Both the position numbers and the translations under genes were made by a program. A stretch of 64,000 bases of DNA. Origin: Numida meleagris (taxonomy: Eukaryota > Chordata > Aves > Galliformes > Numididae). The notes under the pieces are model-generated. The model worked only from the letters and a program-made list of their open reading frames with translations. It searched no databases and was not told the origin of the DNA. Position 1 is the first letter of the stretch. Each line of letters begins with the position of its first letter. The stretch covers positions 60,217,244-60,281,243 of the forward strand of contig NC_034409.1 in NCBI RefSeq assembly GCF_002078875.1. Reading direction: 5' to 3'. Of the stretch, positions 45,508-59,058 are shown in pieces.

Positions 45508-46450
45508 TCAGACAACTTCTTTGCAGTCCTCCCATGTAACCCATTCCTGCTTCCACTCCCTACAGACTTTCTTTTTGCACTTCAGTAAGTCCAGAAGCTC
45601 CTTGTTGCTGCACAGAGGCCTCCTGGCATTCTTGCCTGTCTTCCTTTTTCTTGGGGTGCACTGCTTCTGGGCTTGGAGGAGATGGTCCTTGAATACTGAC
45701 CAGCTTTCTTGGGCCCCTCTTCCTGCCAGGGCTTGTAACCCTGCCAAGCAATTCCCTGAAAATCTTGAAGTTGCTCTCCTGAAGTCCAGAGTAGCAAGCT
45801 TGCTGCATGCCCTCTTTGACACCCTAAGGATTTTGAACTCAACCATTTCGTGGTCACTGCAGCCAAGGCTGCCCTTGAGCCTCACATTACTCACCAGCTC
45901 CTCCTCATTGTTGGTGACAAGGTCCAGCATAGCACCTTTTCTCATGGCTTTTTGTACTACTTGGAAGAGGAAGTTATCATCAACACATTCCAGGAACCTC
46001 TTCAATTTCTGGTGCACTGCTGTGTTGTCCCTCCAACAGATATTGTAGTGGTTAAAGCCCCCCATGAAGACCACATTTTGTGAATGTGATGCTGCTCCTA
46101 TCTGTTTATAGAGGGCCTCATCCACTTGGTCTTCCTGATCAGGTAGCCTATAGCGGACCCCCACTACGATGTCTCCTTCCCCTGCCTTCCCTTTAACCCT
46201 AACCCATAAGCTCTCTGTCAGCTCCTCATCCATCTCCAGGTGGAGCTCTGTGGACTCCAGGTGGTCATTGATGTAGAGGGCAACACCCCCTCCCCTTCTC
46301 CTCTGCCTGTCTTTCCCAAACATTTTATACCTATCTATGCCTACATTCCAGTCATGAGAGTCATCCTACCATGTATGCCAATGACATCATAGCCCTGTAG
46401 GCGCACACACACCTCCTGCTTTTTCCCCATGCTCTGTGCATTAGTGTACA
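45508..46450 (-). pseudogene. CR1 ORF2 endonuclease (APE-type) remnant
   Basis: The minus-strand frame 46323-45508 spans most of the apurinic-like endonuclease: GGGVALYINDHLES, VVGVRYRLPDQEDQVDEALY, then MGGFNHYNICWRDNTA and the C-terminal SDHEMVEFKI. The first part of the domain (LRCLYTNAQSMGKKQE) sits just upstream, near 46400-46450, in another frame, so a frameshift separates them. The catalytic GDFN motif reads GGFN: codon 46059-46057 is GGC where GAC is expected. The SDH motif is intact. The frame continues into a basic linker (KQCTPRKRKTGKNARRPL). Nuclease activity would be lost even without the frameshift. Confidence 0.93.
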
Positions 46451-46459
46451 GGCACCTGA

Positions 46460-47117
46460 GCTGGGCTCCCATTGAGGCTGATGTACCAATTGGAGTTCTC
46501 TTATCCTGTATCTTAGGTGCTGTCTTACAGGCCTGTGGTCCTACTCCAGGCCCAGGGCATCCATTACCATTGTCAACCTCAAAGTGCAGTGATTTGAGGA
46601 TCCTCACCCCTGGCAACTCCAGTTTAAAGCCCTCCAGATAAAACTGGAAAGCTTGCTGCCAAAATGGTCTCCTTGTCTGGCAGATGAGCCCCATCTTCCC
46701 CCAGAAGACCAAATTTCTCAAAATTAGTTCCATGCAATAAGTAGCCAAAGCTCTGTTCACAGCACCACTCCCTTAACCATTTATTGATTTTCTTAATTCT
46801 GCCAGTCCTTCCATCCCCATTCCCCTAACATGGAGGATTGATGAGAAGACTACCTGTGCTCTCAAGTTCTTCTCTGCTACTCCCAGCTCTTTTTAGTCCC
46901 TCTTGATATTCTTCAGTTTGCTGACAGCTGTGTCACTGGTGCCTATGTGAAACAGCAGCAGTGGACAGTAATCTGTGGGATCTACAAGGTCTGGCAGCCT
47001 GTCAGTCACATCCTTGATGCAGGCCCCTGGCAAGCAGCAGACCTCTCTAGATAGTGGGTCAGGATGACAAATGGGTACCTCTGTACCCCTCAGAAGAGAA
47101 TCACCCACCACTATCAC
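46460..47117 (-). pseudogene. CR1 ORF1 remnant with SGNH esterase motif
   Basis: The minus-strand frame starting at 47117 reads IVVGDSLLRGTEVPICHPDP, then GACIKDVTDRLPDLV and LLLFHIGTSDTA. These are the GDSL nucleophile block and the following blocks of the SGNH-esterase domain found in CR1 ORF1 proteins. The frame ends at 46893, and the end of ORF1 (LRNLVFWGKMGLICQTRR) appears in another frame around 46700. In live CR1 the protein is thought to bind RNA and perhaps lipid during retrotransposition. This copy is broken by frameshifts. Confidence 0.85.
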
Positions 47118-48428
47118 CCATCACTTTTTCTTTGTTGCAGTAGTTGTTATGCAATGGGGAGCAGGTCTGGCTGCCTTACTTAGTTCAGATGACTAACCAG
47201 TTATAGTTTCTTTTTCCTTCTCAGCCTGGAGAACCATGAAGCAGTTCTGCAGAGGCACCTCAGCTTTTTCCTCTTGTTAGTCTTTCTCATGGCAATTCGC
47301 CATTTCTCATCACTGTTTCTTTCTCCTCTAACTGGATATGCCAGTGGGGGAGTTTCCGGCTGTTTGGCCCCGGACTTCTGCCCACTCTGCTGCTACCAGG
47401 GAATTGAAGTTATTGTTCCAGAAGCTAGTGTTTTATTGGTGTTAATTTTGAGAAGCCTAAAATCTTCTCCAGTTCTCGGTATGGTTACATTTAGAACACT
47501 GTAGGTCTTGGAGGTAAAATGGGGAACTTCAGAAAAGCTGTTAACTGCATGAATAAATTCTGAATTTGAATTAGTTACATTTCTGTCTTGTCATAAATGT
47601 AAAAGTTGACTCCCACCTCCCTTGTGCTCTGTCCGTATTTGATTTTTGACACAGTTCCTTTTCTCAGCATTTTGAGTAAGACTGACTTTTTCTTTTCTCT
47701 GTGTGTAAAAGCTATCTATTGAATAGCCAATGAGTGAAAGCTGTTTAAATTATGACTTTGAGGCTAATTTCTGCAGGGCCAGGTCATTCTCAACCAAGTT
47801 CTCCAAATAACATTAAATGCAAAGTTCCTTTGGTTGACATGCAGACACTAAGAACTAGTGAGAAATTTAAATTCTTCCTGTTTCTGTAATGAGCAAGACT
47901 TAAGTCTAAGATGAGCCAGAAAAGGCTTTAGCTAAATTCCTTCTCTTGGCAGTATTTCAATGCGAGTTGGTTGCTGGGATAATTAACTAGCAGCCAGTAT
48001 CTCTGGGAACCTTTTCATGATATTGAGAACCCTGCTTTGCCCTGTAGGGGTACCTGTAGGTACCTACATGATGGGAGGATGCCTTAAGACAGCTGCCAAA
48101 ATCCTTCAGACGTGTGTTTTATTTGCTCTTAATATAGTAGAAGAAAGCACTACCTCTTTAGTCAAGGTGCTGCAGTTGTCCTAAAACTTTGGTGCTATAC
48201 TTGTGTGGAATGAAGCGGCATCTTTTTAAAATGAGTAAGAAAATAGATTAAACTGCTCTGGTAATACGACAGCATGTGTTTGATTCATTTATGGTTAGTT
48301 AATGTGAAACAAAAGACCCATAGCCATCACTAGGAAAGACTAGTCGAGGCATTTTCTTTTCAGTCTTTCAAAGATAACATTTTATTTCCCCTATCCCAGC
48401 CCTCCTTCCAGTGGTCTTGAACTATACA

Positions 48429-48762
48429 ATCACAGAATGGCCTGGGTTGAAAAGGACATCAAAGATCATCTAGTTTCAATCCCCCTGCCATGGGCAGTGT
48501 TGCCAACCACTAGACCAGGCTGCCTAGAGACACATCCAGCGTGGCCTTGAATGCCTCCAGGGATGGGGGATCCACAACCTCCTTGGGCAACCTGCTCCAG
48601 CACGTCACCACCCTCTAAGTGAAAAACTTCCTCCTAATATCTAACCTAAACCTCCCCTGTCTTAATTTAAAACCATTCCCCCTTGTCCGATCACTGTCCA
48701 CCCATGTAAACAGTTGTTCACCCTCCTGTTTATATGCTCCCTTCAAGTACTGGAAGGCCACA
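48429..48762 (-). repeat. CR1 LINE 3' fragment
   Basis: A minus-oriented copy of about 335 bp begins with ATCACAGAATGGCCTGGGTT at the left. The ATCCCCCTGCCATGGGCAG-like block, GCCTCCAGGGATGGGGGATC, CTAACCTAAACCTCCCCTGT and CCCCCTTGTCCGATCACTGT follow in CR1 order. It ends near CAAGTACTGGAAGGCCAC. Length and cut point are similar to the copy at 19544, which suggests a shared truncation point. Confidence 0.93.
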
Positions 48763-49852
48763 GTTGAACAAAATGAGCTGAAAAGATGAATCTTTTATTT
48801 TCTTACTCTTTCTGCTGTTTAAGAACCTATGGGACCTGAATCCTGTTAACAGGGAAAAAATGTATTTTTAAAAGGACTTTATAACTACGATAGCATATTA
48901 CTTTGTTGGAACATTGCAGGTGACATAAAGTAAGCCTAAATAAGGAATATCTTTCCCTTCTTGCCCTTGACTGCTGTGATCTCCTTGCTTTATGTTGGCT
49001 AGACATGTCACTTGGGAGATACCACCCAGAGCCCGCCCCACAGCTGTCTGTGTGCTAGTTCCTGCTCTCAAGCTGTTACTTAAGCTTGAGGCCAAAGGAG
49101 ATGCTCCTTAACAAATCCATAAACCCCCAATCAGTGACCTGCCAACTCTGGAAGTTCCAAAGCTGGGATTTTCATATATATATAGAAGAAAATTTTTATG
49201 GCGCTGAATCCACTTTGGGAAATGGGTTTAAAGTTTTTCAAAGGCCAGAGAGCTCAGCACTCTTACTTTTCCATTAAGTTCATTTTTGTAAGAGCCTGAG
49301 AAGTACCAGCTGTGCTGAAAATAAGTTTATGAACACAGCTTGTGTGCAAGTGTTGACTCTGTGCGTGTGCTGCCTCTGGGCAGACGATGTGATTCATGTC
49401 AAGAGGTTTATGCATCATTCTGCAATCTGAGGCAATGCTTCAGATCAAATCAATAGATTGCTCCTGTGCAGTAAATCTTCCAAACGGGATACATTCTGCA
49501 TCTTAAAAGCAAGCAGTATAGCTTGCAGATACTTACTGATAACCTACTGACAAGGGCATCTTATTTCAGAGACTTTGGTAGCTTCATAAGCTTTCTTTAG
49601 AGGATCTTTGAAATTGGTGAGTGTCTTTTGCATGTAATGAGTAAGGCCATAGCAGCTCAAGGCTCTCCCCAAGGAGAGGAACAGGTAACTGTATGCCTAA
49701 GTGATGACAGAAACCTCTTTTCAGACTGCTGTTGTACAAACAACAGGCATACCCTTAACCTCTTGCTATCCAGACAACTTCCACAGCTAAGCCTAACATA
49801 GTTTTAGCCAAACCTGAGAACAGGTAGATGAGGAAGGAACAAGCACCTGTAA

Positions 49853-49870
49853 AAATAAATAAATAAATAA
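49853..49870. repeat. (AAAT)n microsatellite
   Basis: About four AAAT units follow a short A-run. Simple repeat. Confidence 0.75.
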
Positions 49871-50333
49871 CAACTTGATTTCTTCTCTTCAGAAATCTTT
49901 CTCAACTCTTCTTCCTTTCCCTATTTCCAAACCAAGAGTAGCAATCATTTAAGTGAGTCTTTACTTACACTGCTTCTCTCAGTCTTGATGCATCCTAATT
50001 TTAGTGATGCTCTGTGATCTGAAGAGTAGATTGCCAGTCTGAATGGTTTTGCACCTCGGGATGATCCATCCTCAAATACATACCGGAATGACTTCAGAAA
50101 GCATGTTGAGCTTCTCACTGGAAAGTCTGGAAGTGTCTGTGTACTTGATAAACTGTATATTGCTGTCCAATATCATCATATAAGCATCTTAAGTTGTCTG
50201 GATAAATACAGATTAATTCCAATCTTTCAGCACAGAATAGGAGGAGAAAGAAGTAGTGAGAGCATGGTCTTGAGGAAACTGTGGGACTTGTAGGGGTTGG
50301 AGGCTTCCCTCTTTCTAGAGCTGGAGCAATCAG

Positions 50334-50352
50334 TAATAATAATAATAATAAT
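50334..50352. repeat. (AAT)n microsatellite
   Basis: Six perfect TAA/AAT units. It is a candidate length-polymorphic marker. Confidence 0.85.
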
Positions 50353-53210
50353 TACTAAATGTTCCAGGTAAAGTATGTACTCTGTCACTCAGGCTCTGGA
50401 AACTGAGGGCATTCTGCTCGTAAGTTTTTTCCCCAAATCATCTTTTTTTTTTACACCCTAACTTTACCCAGGCCGGGGTGGGATACTCTTTATACGAAGC
50501 TTATGCTTCCTTCATGGCTTGTTTGAGTCAAGGCACTGGGGCCTGACAGTTGCATCTCACACCTTCATAGCAGGTTGGCATCACTGGCTCCTAGGATTTG
50601 CTCTGTCCTTCTGTCTCATGCTGGGCTAATTTAGCCTCATCTTGGTAAACAAGAAAACGGTTCTTATTCAACAGATTTGAGCTGGAGTGACTGCAGCTGT
50701 CGTCTGGCCTGTGCGCAAACCAATTTTGTTCATTCCCTTGCCTGGCAGGAAGCCTGCACCAGAATTGTGTCGGGACTAATCAGCATTAAACCGATGTCAG
50801 GAGGGCTGCCCTGTAGCAAGGCGGGAGCAGCAGGGATGTTCAGGAAGGATTAGCCTAAGTCCTGCCTGGGATGCAGCTGGGCGAAGAAGGGCACAGAGAC
50901 TGTACACAGTGTTTGTCTTGGGTCTTGTTGTTGTGAGAGTCCCTAGCCAACTGCCACAGCAGTGAGCATTGCACTGAGGAATCGGTGTGATTTGCTCCAC
51001 AGAACCACAAATAGGAAAATGAGGGACAGTGCAGTGTCTGTGAAATTGCATGGCTAAGGCGTAGTGGTGGTACCTCTGAGCATGCTGGGCTTTCTTCTCC
51101 TGGAGAGGCAAGGCAGGGGGATGACAAAGCTCACTGTGCAGTCTCCAGCCGAAAGGTGATGCTGCTGCTTGTCAGATTTGTTAGTGCTAAGCAGCACGAG
51201 GGCTGGGAGATGGGAGTATTTCTGATAGAAGTCCTGAGCTTTGACAAGGGGAGATTCATGCCTCTGATTTCTCAGTCTTTGTTTACCTGCCTGCTATTTT
51301 CACTGCAAGTTTATGAGTGCCTCCTGGTTTGTGCTGTCAGCATTAAATCAGAGAGATCCGAACTTGTGCTTCTTGCTCCGAAGATGCTGAAATGTTGGAG
51401 TCTTGCTTTGCTCTTCCCTCCCTGCAGCTCTTGAATTGTCTTGGCAGTTTTTCATCTCAAAAATGTTTTCTGTCTTAATCCTGAGCGACAGGATTTAGCT
51501 CTGAAGCCAAGCCTGCTTCGAACAGGAGCTTGGACCAGGGACCTCCAGGAGTGCTTTCCAGACTGGTTCATTTGATACCCTCAGTTCCTGTCCCTGGCAA
51601 TTACATGCCTGTGTTTTCGATAACGTTATGCCTAAAATCCTCCAGCTTCCTCTCAGAGTCTGTTAGGGGTCTGTCTGTCTGTCAGTCAGCTCTGCATTTG
51701 CCATCCCTTCTCTATTAATTGTTCAACCACATAAAATTGATCTGCTGTCGTATTACCCAGAGCAGGCACAGACATGCTGTAAATGCCTTTTAGTCCTCCT
51801 AAACTCCTAGGTAAATCTGCATCTGCCTAAATTCATACATCAGAACTGTTTTCTAGTACAGAGCTAAGCCCAAATGAACTTTTGAACCTTGTCCCTGACA
51901 CATTAAGTGCGTTGTCGCTATTTAGGAGGCTGACTTAGATGGAGCAAGCGGACCTTCTGGCCTAAGATGCTCCAATTAATTATAAGCTACACAACATAAG
52001 AAATCCTGCTCCTTAGAGAAAAATCATTATTGACAAACTTGCCTCGGATGAGCAGAGACAGAGGAAGACAACAGCTTTCAGAGCGCTGTCATTGCTAGAA
52101 AAATCCTACAGGCTAGAAGGAAGAAGGGGCCGGCTTACCCAGCTTTGTGCATACATGAGATGGCAGCTTTGGGGTCATAGTGAGAGCGTGTTTGTCATGG
52201 GTGTGAGGATGTGTACAAGATACAGTGCTTTGTTACCAAAGCTCACGTAACCTGTCTGCTCTGCTGAGGTCTCCTTGGGTGTGGTTTATTAGCTGGACAG
52301 ATGATGCTCTTGTTGTATTTTGCCAGTCATGAGCAAGAAGGAACCTGGCTGGTGTGGGAGCTCTCCAGAGCTGTGGGGCAGAGGCTGGACCTGGACCCTC
52401 CTCGCTCCCATCTCCCATGCAGCAGAGCAAACCTAACTGTGCTGTGCAGAATATGTCTCCTCCCTCTTGTTCCTTTTTTTTTTCCTTTTCTCCTTAACAT
52501 CGTATTGTGACATCTTACCTGCTTTGCTCATGCTAATCATGTCTCACTTTTTTCCTTGACAAAAATGATGGAGAACTACTGTTTAAAATAAAGGGAGGGC
52601 CAGGAGCAGCAATTCCATTTTTTTTTAATTTTATCTAGTCTTTAAGACTGGCATTTTTTCTAAACAAATAGCCACTCTTTCACAGTCTATGTATCAGTCT
52701 CTGGACCTTCAGAAATGACTTTCCTAAATGCAGTGTTACACATGGATGCTGGGAGCCTGTTTCTTATGTTTAACCATATGCCATATGCTCTGCTGGCGGC
52801 CAGGAACGTCAGGCTGCTGCCCTGAAATCACTACCTCTTGCCATTTTTGATGCAGGCCTGCCCCTGCGCTTTTTAATTCAAGCCGTTTGACAAGTCTGAG
52901 CCCCCTTCCTGCGGGAGCGCAGATGGCAGCTAAAGGGATGCTGGAACTAACTCTCTCCTACCTCACTGGTGACAAACTGAGTTGCTGGAGAGAGCAGCAA
53001 GGCTCTCTGTGATTTGTTTGAGCAGATCCCTGGGGCAGTTAGCGCTGGGGCCCGGGTTTCTGCCTGCCAACCCGGGCTGTCCTGCTTGAGCATTATATCC
53101 ATGGCTCCCCTCCTGTCCCGACCTCAGTTTCCCAATTACTAGTGCTCTTATGGAGCTTGCACATGTAATGTTACACGAATCCCTTTTTGGTTTTGTGAGT
53201 TGTTGTTTTT

Positions 53211-53233
53211 TCTCTCTCTCTTTTTTTTTTTTT
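53211..53233. repeat. (CT)n and poly-T tract
   Basis: Five CT units run directly into thirteen T residues and then CCCC, a pyrimidine-only stretch of more than 25 bases. No acceptor-linked exon of DENND5B type was recognised after it. Confidence 0.75.
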
Positions 53234-55888
53234 CCCCTTGTACATAACTCTAAATGTCATTATTGTTTACTGAAGCGGGATTTTGTACCTGGTTACCTTT
53301 TCTCATTTATTGAGGTGTTATATTTTCTGTTGCAATATGTTCCCTTGTTTTGGGTAGTAGTGCCAGTTTGTGCAGCCCCGTCCTCCTGCTGTCCTTCACC
53401 ACTTACTTTCCACCCTCCTGCAGCTTTTGTCCAGGCGTGATGAAATGGATGAAAAGAACAATGATCTTTTGGGTGTCTTTGCAGAGCTCTCATTTCTTTT
53501 GTGACTGGTGTACACTTCTTTGTAGCTTGCTTACTTGACCACACAGGATACAATATTACTCAAAAGAGTCTGATTTCTGAAATATGGAGTAGGAGAAAGG
53601 TTTGGGAAAGGGGAAAACTGACCTTCTGTCAGGACAGAACATGCCTTAAAATAAGTCCTTTTGCTTCTGCAGGTTGACACAACGTTGTGATTAAATGCAT
53701 TTTCAAAGCAAGAACTAAAAAGGTTTAGGAAACCTACACTGTTGTAGATAATGGTGGTGGTGTTGCTTCTCCAGCACGCCCTGACAGTTCAGGGAGATGA
53801 AGCACTTGTATTATTTGCCTGCATGCAAGCCTTTGTCACGGTGTCAGCTGGATGACATTGCAGAGCCATGTGAGTCTGGATTTTATCATCTGGGTAGGGC
53901 AATTGCCCTTTGTGCCAGGCTGGAGGAGGAGCTGGACTTGTATGGGGCTCAAGTTTTGCTGCCATAAAGTCTGCTGCCATATGAACTGCATCAGAAGCCA
54001 TTGTCTCTTTAAAGGAAGTGACAGGTGAGCAGGTGATGTGGGATGGTGCCATCACAGGGTCATCCTGTGCCCTTGCTGCTCAGGGGAAGCATTCCTGCCA
54101 CTAAGGGAGCCGGGCTGAGTGCTACCCAGCAGCTGCATCCAGTGTGGTGCGGGAGCTCCACCATGGGCAGGTACCGCAGTGCCTGGACGCACACACCAGA
54201 GAGCCCAGATTGCTGGGGCAGGTGGTCAAAGGATGTGTCTTAGCCTTTGGAGAATGGTTAGTTTGGGAAGGGGTTAACCAGAAGCCCCACCAGAACTACT
54301 TCAATAGCTGGCTTAAAATACGTGGTTCCTTAGGCTGTTTATAAATAGATACTCTGATGCCACAAAATACAGATTCAGGTTGAAGTTTCACATGTCTGTA
54401 CTAAAATGTCATATTCAGGCTGTCATGCCAGTATAATCACAGAATAAACCTTGCTGAATTCAAAGCTCAGGATAGGATCTTGCTTTAAGAAGCAGTGAGT
54501 GGCTTTTTATACGCAAAAAAAAAAAGATGTGTTTTTGAAGCCTTGTTGTTTTGGTTTACAAGCTTCAGTAGAAATCTGGGTATTTTGCAATTCTTTGACC
54601 CTTGAATTTGCAGCTGTAAAATGTATGTAAGTGCTCAGATTTATCTGGTGTACCTGCATACTCCTTTTGGTTTCAGAGAGGAGTTCTGTTCCCCACATGC
54701 GCCGCCTGTTTTTGTGATGACTTGGAGAGCAGCCCCACGGGGCTGATTCTATGTATACGTGTGAAGCGCTTGAAATATTCATTGCAGCTTGTGGTAACCT
54801 AATATTAGTCAGTCATCTTACAGTCCTTTTCAAGAAGGTATATTTTCAGCCTGATAACAACAGTGCAAGCTCAGTGTAAACAAATATCCAGTAATACTTG
54901 TGCTCAGCTACCCTCACAGCTGCATAACTGCTGAGATCTGCATCACTTGTTGTCACAAATATTTATAGTTTGGGTCTTTTCCCTTGTGTGTGCTTCCAAT
55001 GTAAGTATCCCCCCCAAAAAAAGAATTGTTTCCTTAATGTAAATATTTAATGCAGTGCACACATGCTTGATAAGCTTTGCATAGAGGAGGTATCCATCAG
55101 GGATGGTCTTGCTGTATCTGCGTGTTACAGAATTAATCACCAGAAACTTGTCAGACCCTGGAGAGAGATGCAGATGCCTGCGTCTCTTTCATCTGTCATG
55201 TGTGCATCCTGTTTGATTTGAAATGGGAACTCTAGTCCCTTGGGAGCGATGCAGGCACTCACGTGCTACCACAGAGCTGTGAGAAATTACGAGGCAGCTG
55301 AGTCCAGGTTTTAGGAGCACCATCTCTGTTGTTGTGTAGGCTGCTTTGTGGAGATGGGAAGTGTCCTGGATGCAAGGAACAGCATTTGGATGTGTAAAAG
55401 AGCATTCCTGCCAGCCTTCTTTCAGAGAGAGAGAGAGTGTGCACAAATATCTGGCTGTGAATACCTTACACCTGTACTGTCTTACAGAGAACAATGCTCT
55501 TTAGTTGGTAGGCTCATGTGCTATAGGGCATGTGAGTGGGGGACTATTGAAACCCATTCTTATGCACCATAAACAACTCTCTTCTGTTTTAATCAAAGGA
55601 ATAACAACTTCTCCCACCATGCAAAAGGATAATATTCTTGTTTTCTGTAACTGGATGCTCAGTTTTAGCTGTCCCATGTTGCCCCACCAAGAAGTGCCAC
55701 CTTTGTTTTCAGTCACATTGCTATACCCATACATTTTGTTAATTCTCTTGTCTTTTGTATGCACTTCCCTGCATTTACTGAACATCTCCAAGATCTCAAT
55801 ACGCTCACAGAGACCATAGGTATGAAGTGTGCTCAACTCTGATGTAGTCCATGCCTCAACCAGCCTTAATCTGCTTAGTATGAATTAC

Positions 55889-55924
55889 TTTATATATATA
55901 CTTACATATATATATATATATATA
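55889..55924. repeat. (TA)n microsatellite
   Basis: Two TA runs (about five units and nine to ten units) are separated by CTTAC. The longer run is probably length-variable and can extrude as a cruciform. Confidence 0.85.
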
Positions 55925-58900
55925 CTGAAACAGTTACAGAGCACTCCAAACAGCGTGGCACAGCTTGCTCTCTTACACAAAACATTGTTTAATGCCACAA
56001 AATTTCCCTTCATGCAAGAAGAAAGTATAAAACACTCCTATCTTTTTTACATTGAGATGTGTGCAGTGCCCAGGACAGCTGTCATGTCTGCCTACAGTGG
56101 CTCTTCATGCTTTGTTTTTGAATTAACCTCTCTGTAGATGGTAACAGCTCATGCTTCCTTAAAAACAGGAGCAGTAAATTGCATGCCTTCTACCTGTGTG
56201 TTTTTATTATGCCAAACAATGTGAGACCCAGGCACTAAGAGATTAGTGGTAAAGAGAAAATATTTTCTTAATGCCAGGTAATTTTAGGGTTATTTAGATC
56301 TCTGGTCACTGCTGCTTCCATCCCTACTGAGTGGGCACTAACACAGCAAGCAGAGTAAATGCATGAGTTGTGCGTATGGACTTCTCTTTCTTACTCTTAC
56401 TTTTTGTGCATCTCTCCAGCTCCTCCTTCAGGGCTCCACTGGCTCTTTCCAGCCATTTTTTAGGCCAGGAAATGATCCTTGTTCCCTTTTGCGACTCTGT
56501 GTGGTCATTTTACATTCAGAAAGGTAAAAAATAAAGACTTCCCAGAAACTTGTACTGTTTTTCCATGGGTGTCTACGTTTATGTTGGAGTGGCAGTGGAA
56601 ATTTGATGGGAGTGTGAGCAAGACTCTGCATTGCATCATTGGGTTAGGGCAGAGTCTCATAAGACATAGTGCTTTTTTTTTCATAGACTCCTTTGCCTGT
56701 CTGATTGGACTCTACCTTCATTCCTTAAGAGACGTTCCTGATGACAGTGGAAGATTTATCCCAAAGTCTATAGCTGGGTTTTTGGGAAAGCAAACAACCT
56801 CAAAAATGTATAGAGCTCTGCTGCAATGCAAAGGTGGAGGAGGAATCTCCATCTAACTAGTCATGGTTTACTTAAGGCATACAGAACATTTTTCATGTGG
56901 CTTAGATGTGTGATCACTGCGCACTGATAATTTTAATGATCCCTTTTGTGTAAACTCACTGGCAGCAGCATGATCTTCAAACAGTTTCTAAGCACAGGTG
57001 GTTTTGACCAAGACCTGTAGGTTCTTGTAAAGATGTTTGTGGCAGAAGAGTTACAAGGACTTCTTGTCTTCTTTCTTCTTTCAGTCTGATGATGATATTT
57101 GTTCTTCTTTACAGTGTTCAAACATTTTTAGTTGACAAAACTCAACTGTTTTGTTTTTTTCAGGAGCTAGTAAGAACTGTGTCACTCAGCACCTTGTTAT
57201 AAACGTTTTGTTCCTTTGCTGTTACTTTTGCCTTCAGTAGAAGAACTTGCAGCAATACACTGATCTCCAATTACTGTAATACAGATGAGCACATTCTCCA
57301 AATTGTAGTGGCTTCTTGAGCAGCTCCTAAATAGAAGCATCAGCTGCAAAGGAGCCATTTGGCTGCTTGGGCAGCGGGTCCTTATCTGCCCATGCCTTAT
57401 GGTTCCTGCTTATCACTCCTCCATCCAGCAGTTCTGATATCTTCACGCCTTGCCTGCGGGTACTTGTGATTTTTCAGGATGTGGAAAGACTTTTGTCTCT
57501 TTCTAAAAAGATTCAGTTGTTGAAAACTGGTGGAAGACTGGCTCTTGGAGGCTGTTGTATGGACAATTATCTATTGGCAGCAGCTTAAACAGAAGTTTCT
57601 CAAACAAGGTTAGTTTTGTGCTACAAAAAAGAGTGTTTCTATTCAGTGCCAATGAAAGAGCTTTCCTGATTACAAGAAGTGAAGATATTTCTCTGCTGGA
57701 ACCTCTTCCCATCAATAACAAATATAACTAAATTTTCCTAAAGCTTAGCACTTGCAGCCCTTCAGAAGCAAGCACTGCCTCACTGTAAGCCTTTGCTTGT
57801 GAAGACCATGGATAAAAGTAACTCAGCACAGTGAGCTTACTCTGCACCCGCCTCTTGTCCCACCAGTTAAAAACAGGAATGCCTGTTGCCCAGTGTATCA
57901 GTGCTACATCCAGAAAGTCAAGGCCTCAAGTTTGTGTGAGATGAGTGAGAAGAAAGATGCTATAAAGCACAAGCCTAAATAGTGCATAGCTGGCTGTCAG
58001 AGCTGCTGGATGGGCATCTTCCTGTTTCTGACAGTGTTGATTAGTGCTGAAAATGGTGTGGGACAAATTAAGCTTCTTTCTTTTCTTGTCCTGATTTGCA
58101 AGCTGAGCTTAATTACTGTGACAGAAGGTGTTATTGTGAAGTTATTCACACTCTGGTGCTGGGTAAGTGCAGCTGTTGTGAAATTCGTAGCACCTGAAAT
58201 TTACCACCCTTAGGAGTAAAGGGGGACAAATCCTGATGTGTGATGCTATGCCTATCGTTGATTGGTTTTAAAAAACATTAAACCTACCTTAGCACAGCCT
58301 GATTTAAAAGTTAATTAAATGTGCATTCCTCTTCTTTTCCTGAATTTCTGCACACAAACCTGAACTGTCATGGCACAGGGGCTTTTAAGATTGGAAGTTC
58401 TGGTTGTGTTTTTCATGTTTCTCCAGAAATACCAGCTGAAACAAGGCACGCCGTGAAACAAGACCCTGCGCTGCCTCTGTCCCACAGCAGAGCAGAGAAC
58501 AAACTCTGCTTTAAGATTCTTTCCATTTGGAAGTGACTTTTGCATGCATGTTTCTAAAATCAATCTGAGAACATGTCGTCATGTTTTACACAGAAATCGG
58601 TTTGTTTGAACTTCATCCTGCCCTTGTAAATGAGGGGGAAGCACAAGCATGAAGGGAGGCCTGCGCAGAAGGCTGACTGGGTTTCTCACCCTACATTCAG
58701 TCTGCGGAGAGAAGCAAATATGTGAAATGAGGAGTGGGAAATGGGTATTGTGGTGAGAAAGAGGCCACCTAAACTTCTCAGAGGACAGGATGGCCTATGA
58801 AATGCTTTTTCTTGCTTGGCAGCTCAGTTCGAGCCCATAGGCTTATGCTTTAGTGGCTGCAAAGCCAGGAACCCCTTGCAGGCTGGGCCTTGGCATCCCT

Positions 58901-58997
58901 CTGTGTTTAGAGATGCAAGTTGGTGTCTTGCTCTTGCTTGAGCTTCTTTTGCACATCATGATCATTATCCTGGAACTGGGATAGATTTCAGGAGCTG

Positions 58998-59058
58998 GCT
59001 CAATGATCCTTGTGAATCCCTTCCAACTCAGGCTATTCCATGGTTCTACAATTCTAGG
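58998..59058 (+). repeat. CR1 LINE tail fragment
   Basis: GCTCAATGATCCTTGTGAAT, CCCTTCCAACTCAGGCTATT and CCATGGTTCTACAATTCTAG match the 3' end of CR1 in plus orientation, with a decayed tail. It is the only CR1 piece in the DENND5B intron lying in the same direction as the gene. The left edge is uncertain and may extend to about 58960. Confidence 0.8.

Larger units (their letters stand above)
43636..47300 (-). mobile_element. Long CR1 LINE, nearly full coding span, decayed
   Basis: The element reads on the minus strand. Its 3' tail (TCATAGAATCATAGAATGGT) is at 43636. Going rightward, which is backward along the element, come the 3' end, the reverse transcriptase, the endonuclease and the ORF1 esterase region. 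The right boundary is uncertain: similarity fades between 47120 and about 47400. At about 3.7 kb it is by far the longest CR1 here; active CR1 is near 4.5 kb. Several stops and frameshifts break both frames, so it is inactive. It sits antisense in the DENND5B intron. Confidence 0.93.

Noticed and set aside
45521..46083. Plus-strand open frames of up to 175 codons
   Set aside because: They are the reverse complement of the CR1 endonuclease region, which has the recognisable protein on the minus strand.
53211..53233. Pyrimidine tract considered as a splice acceptor for a hidden exon
   Set aside because: No AG within useful distance opens a frame that resembles DENND5B or another known protein.
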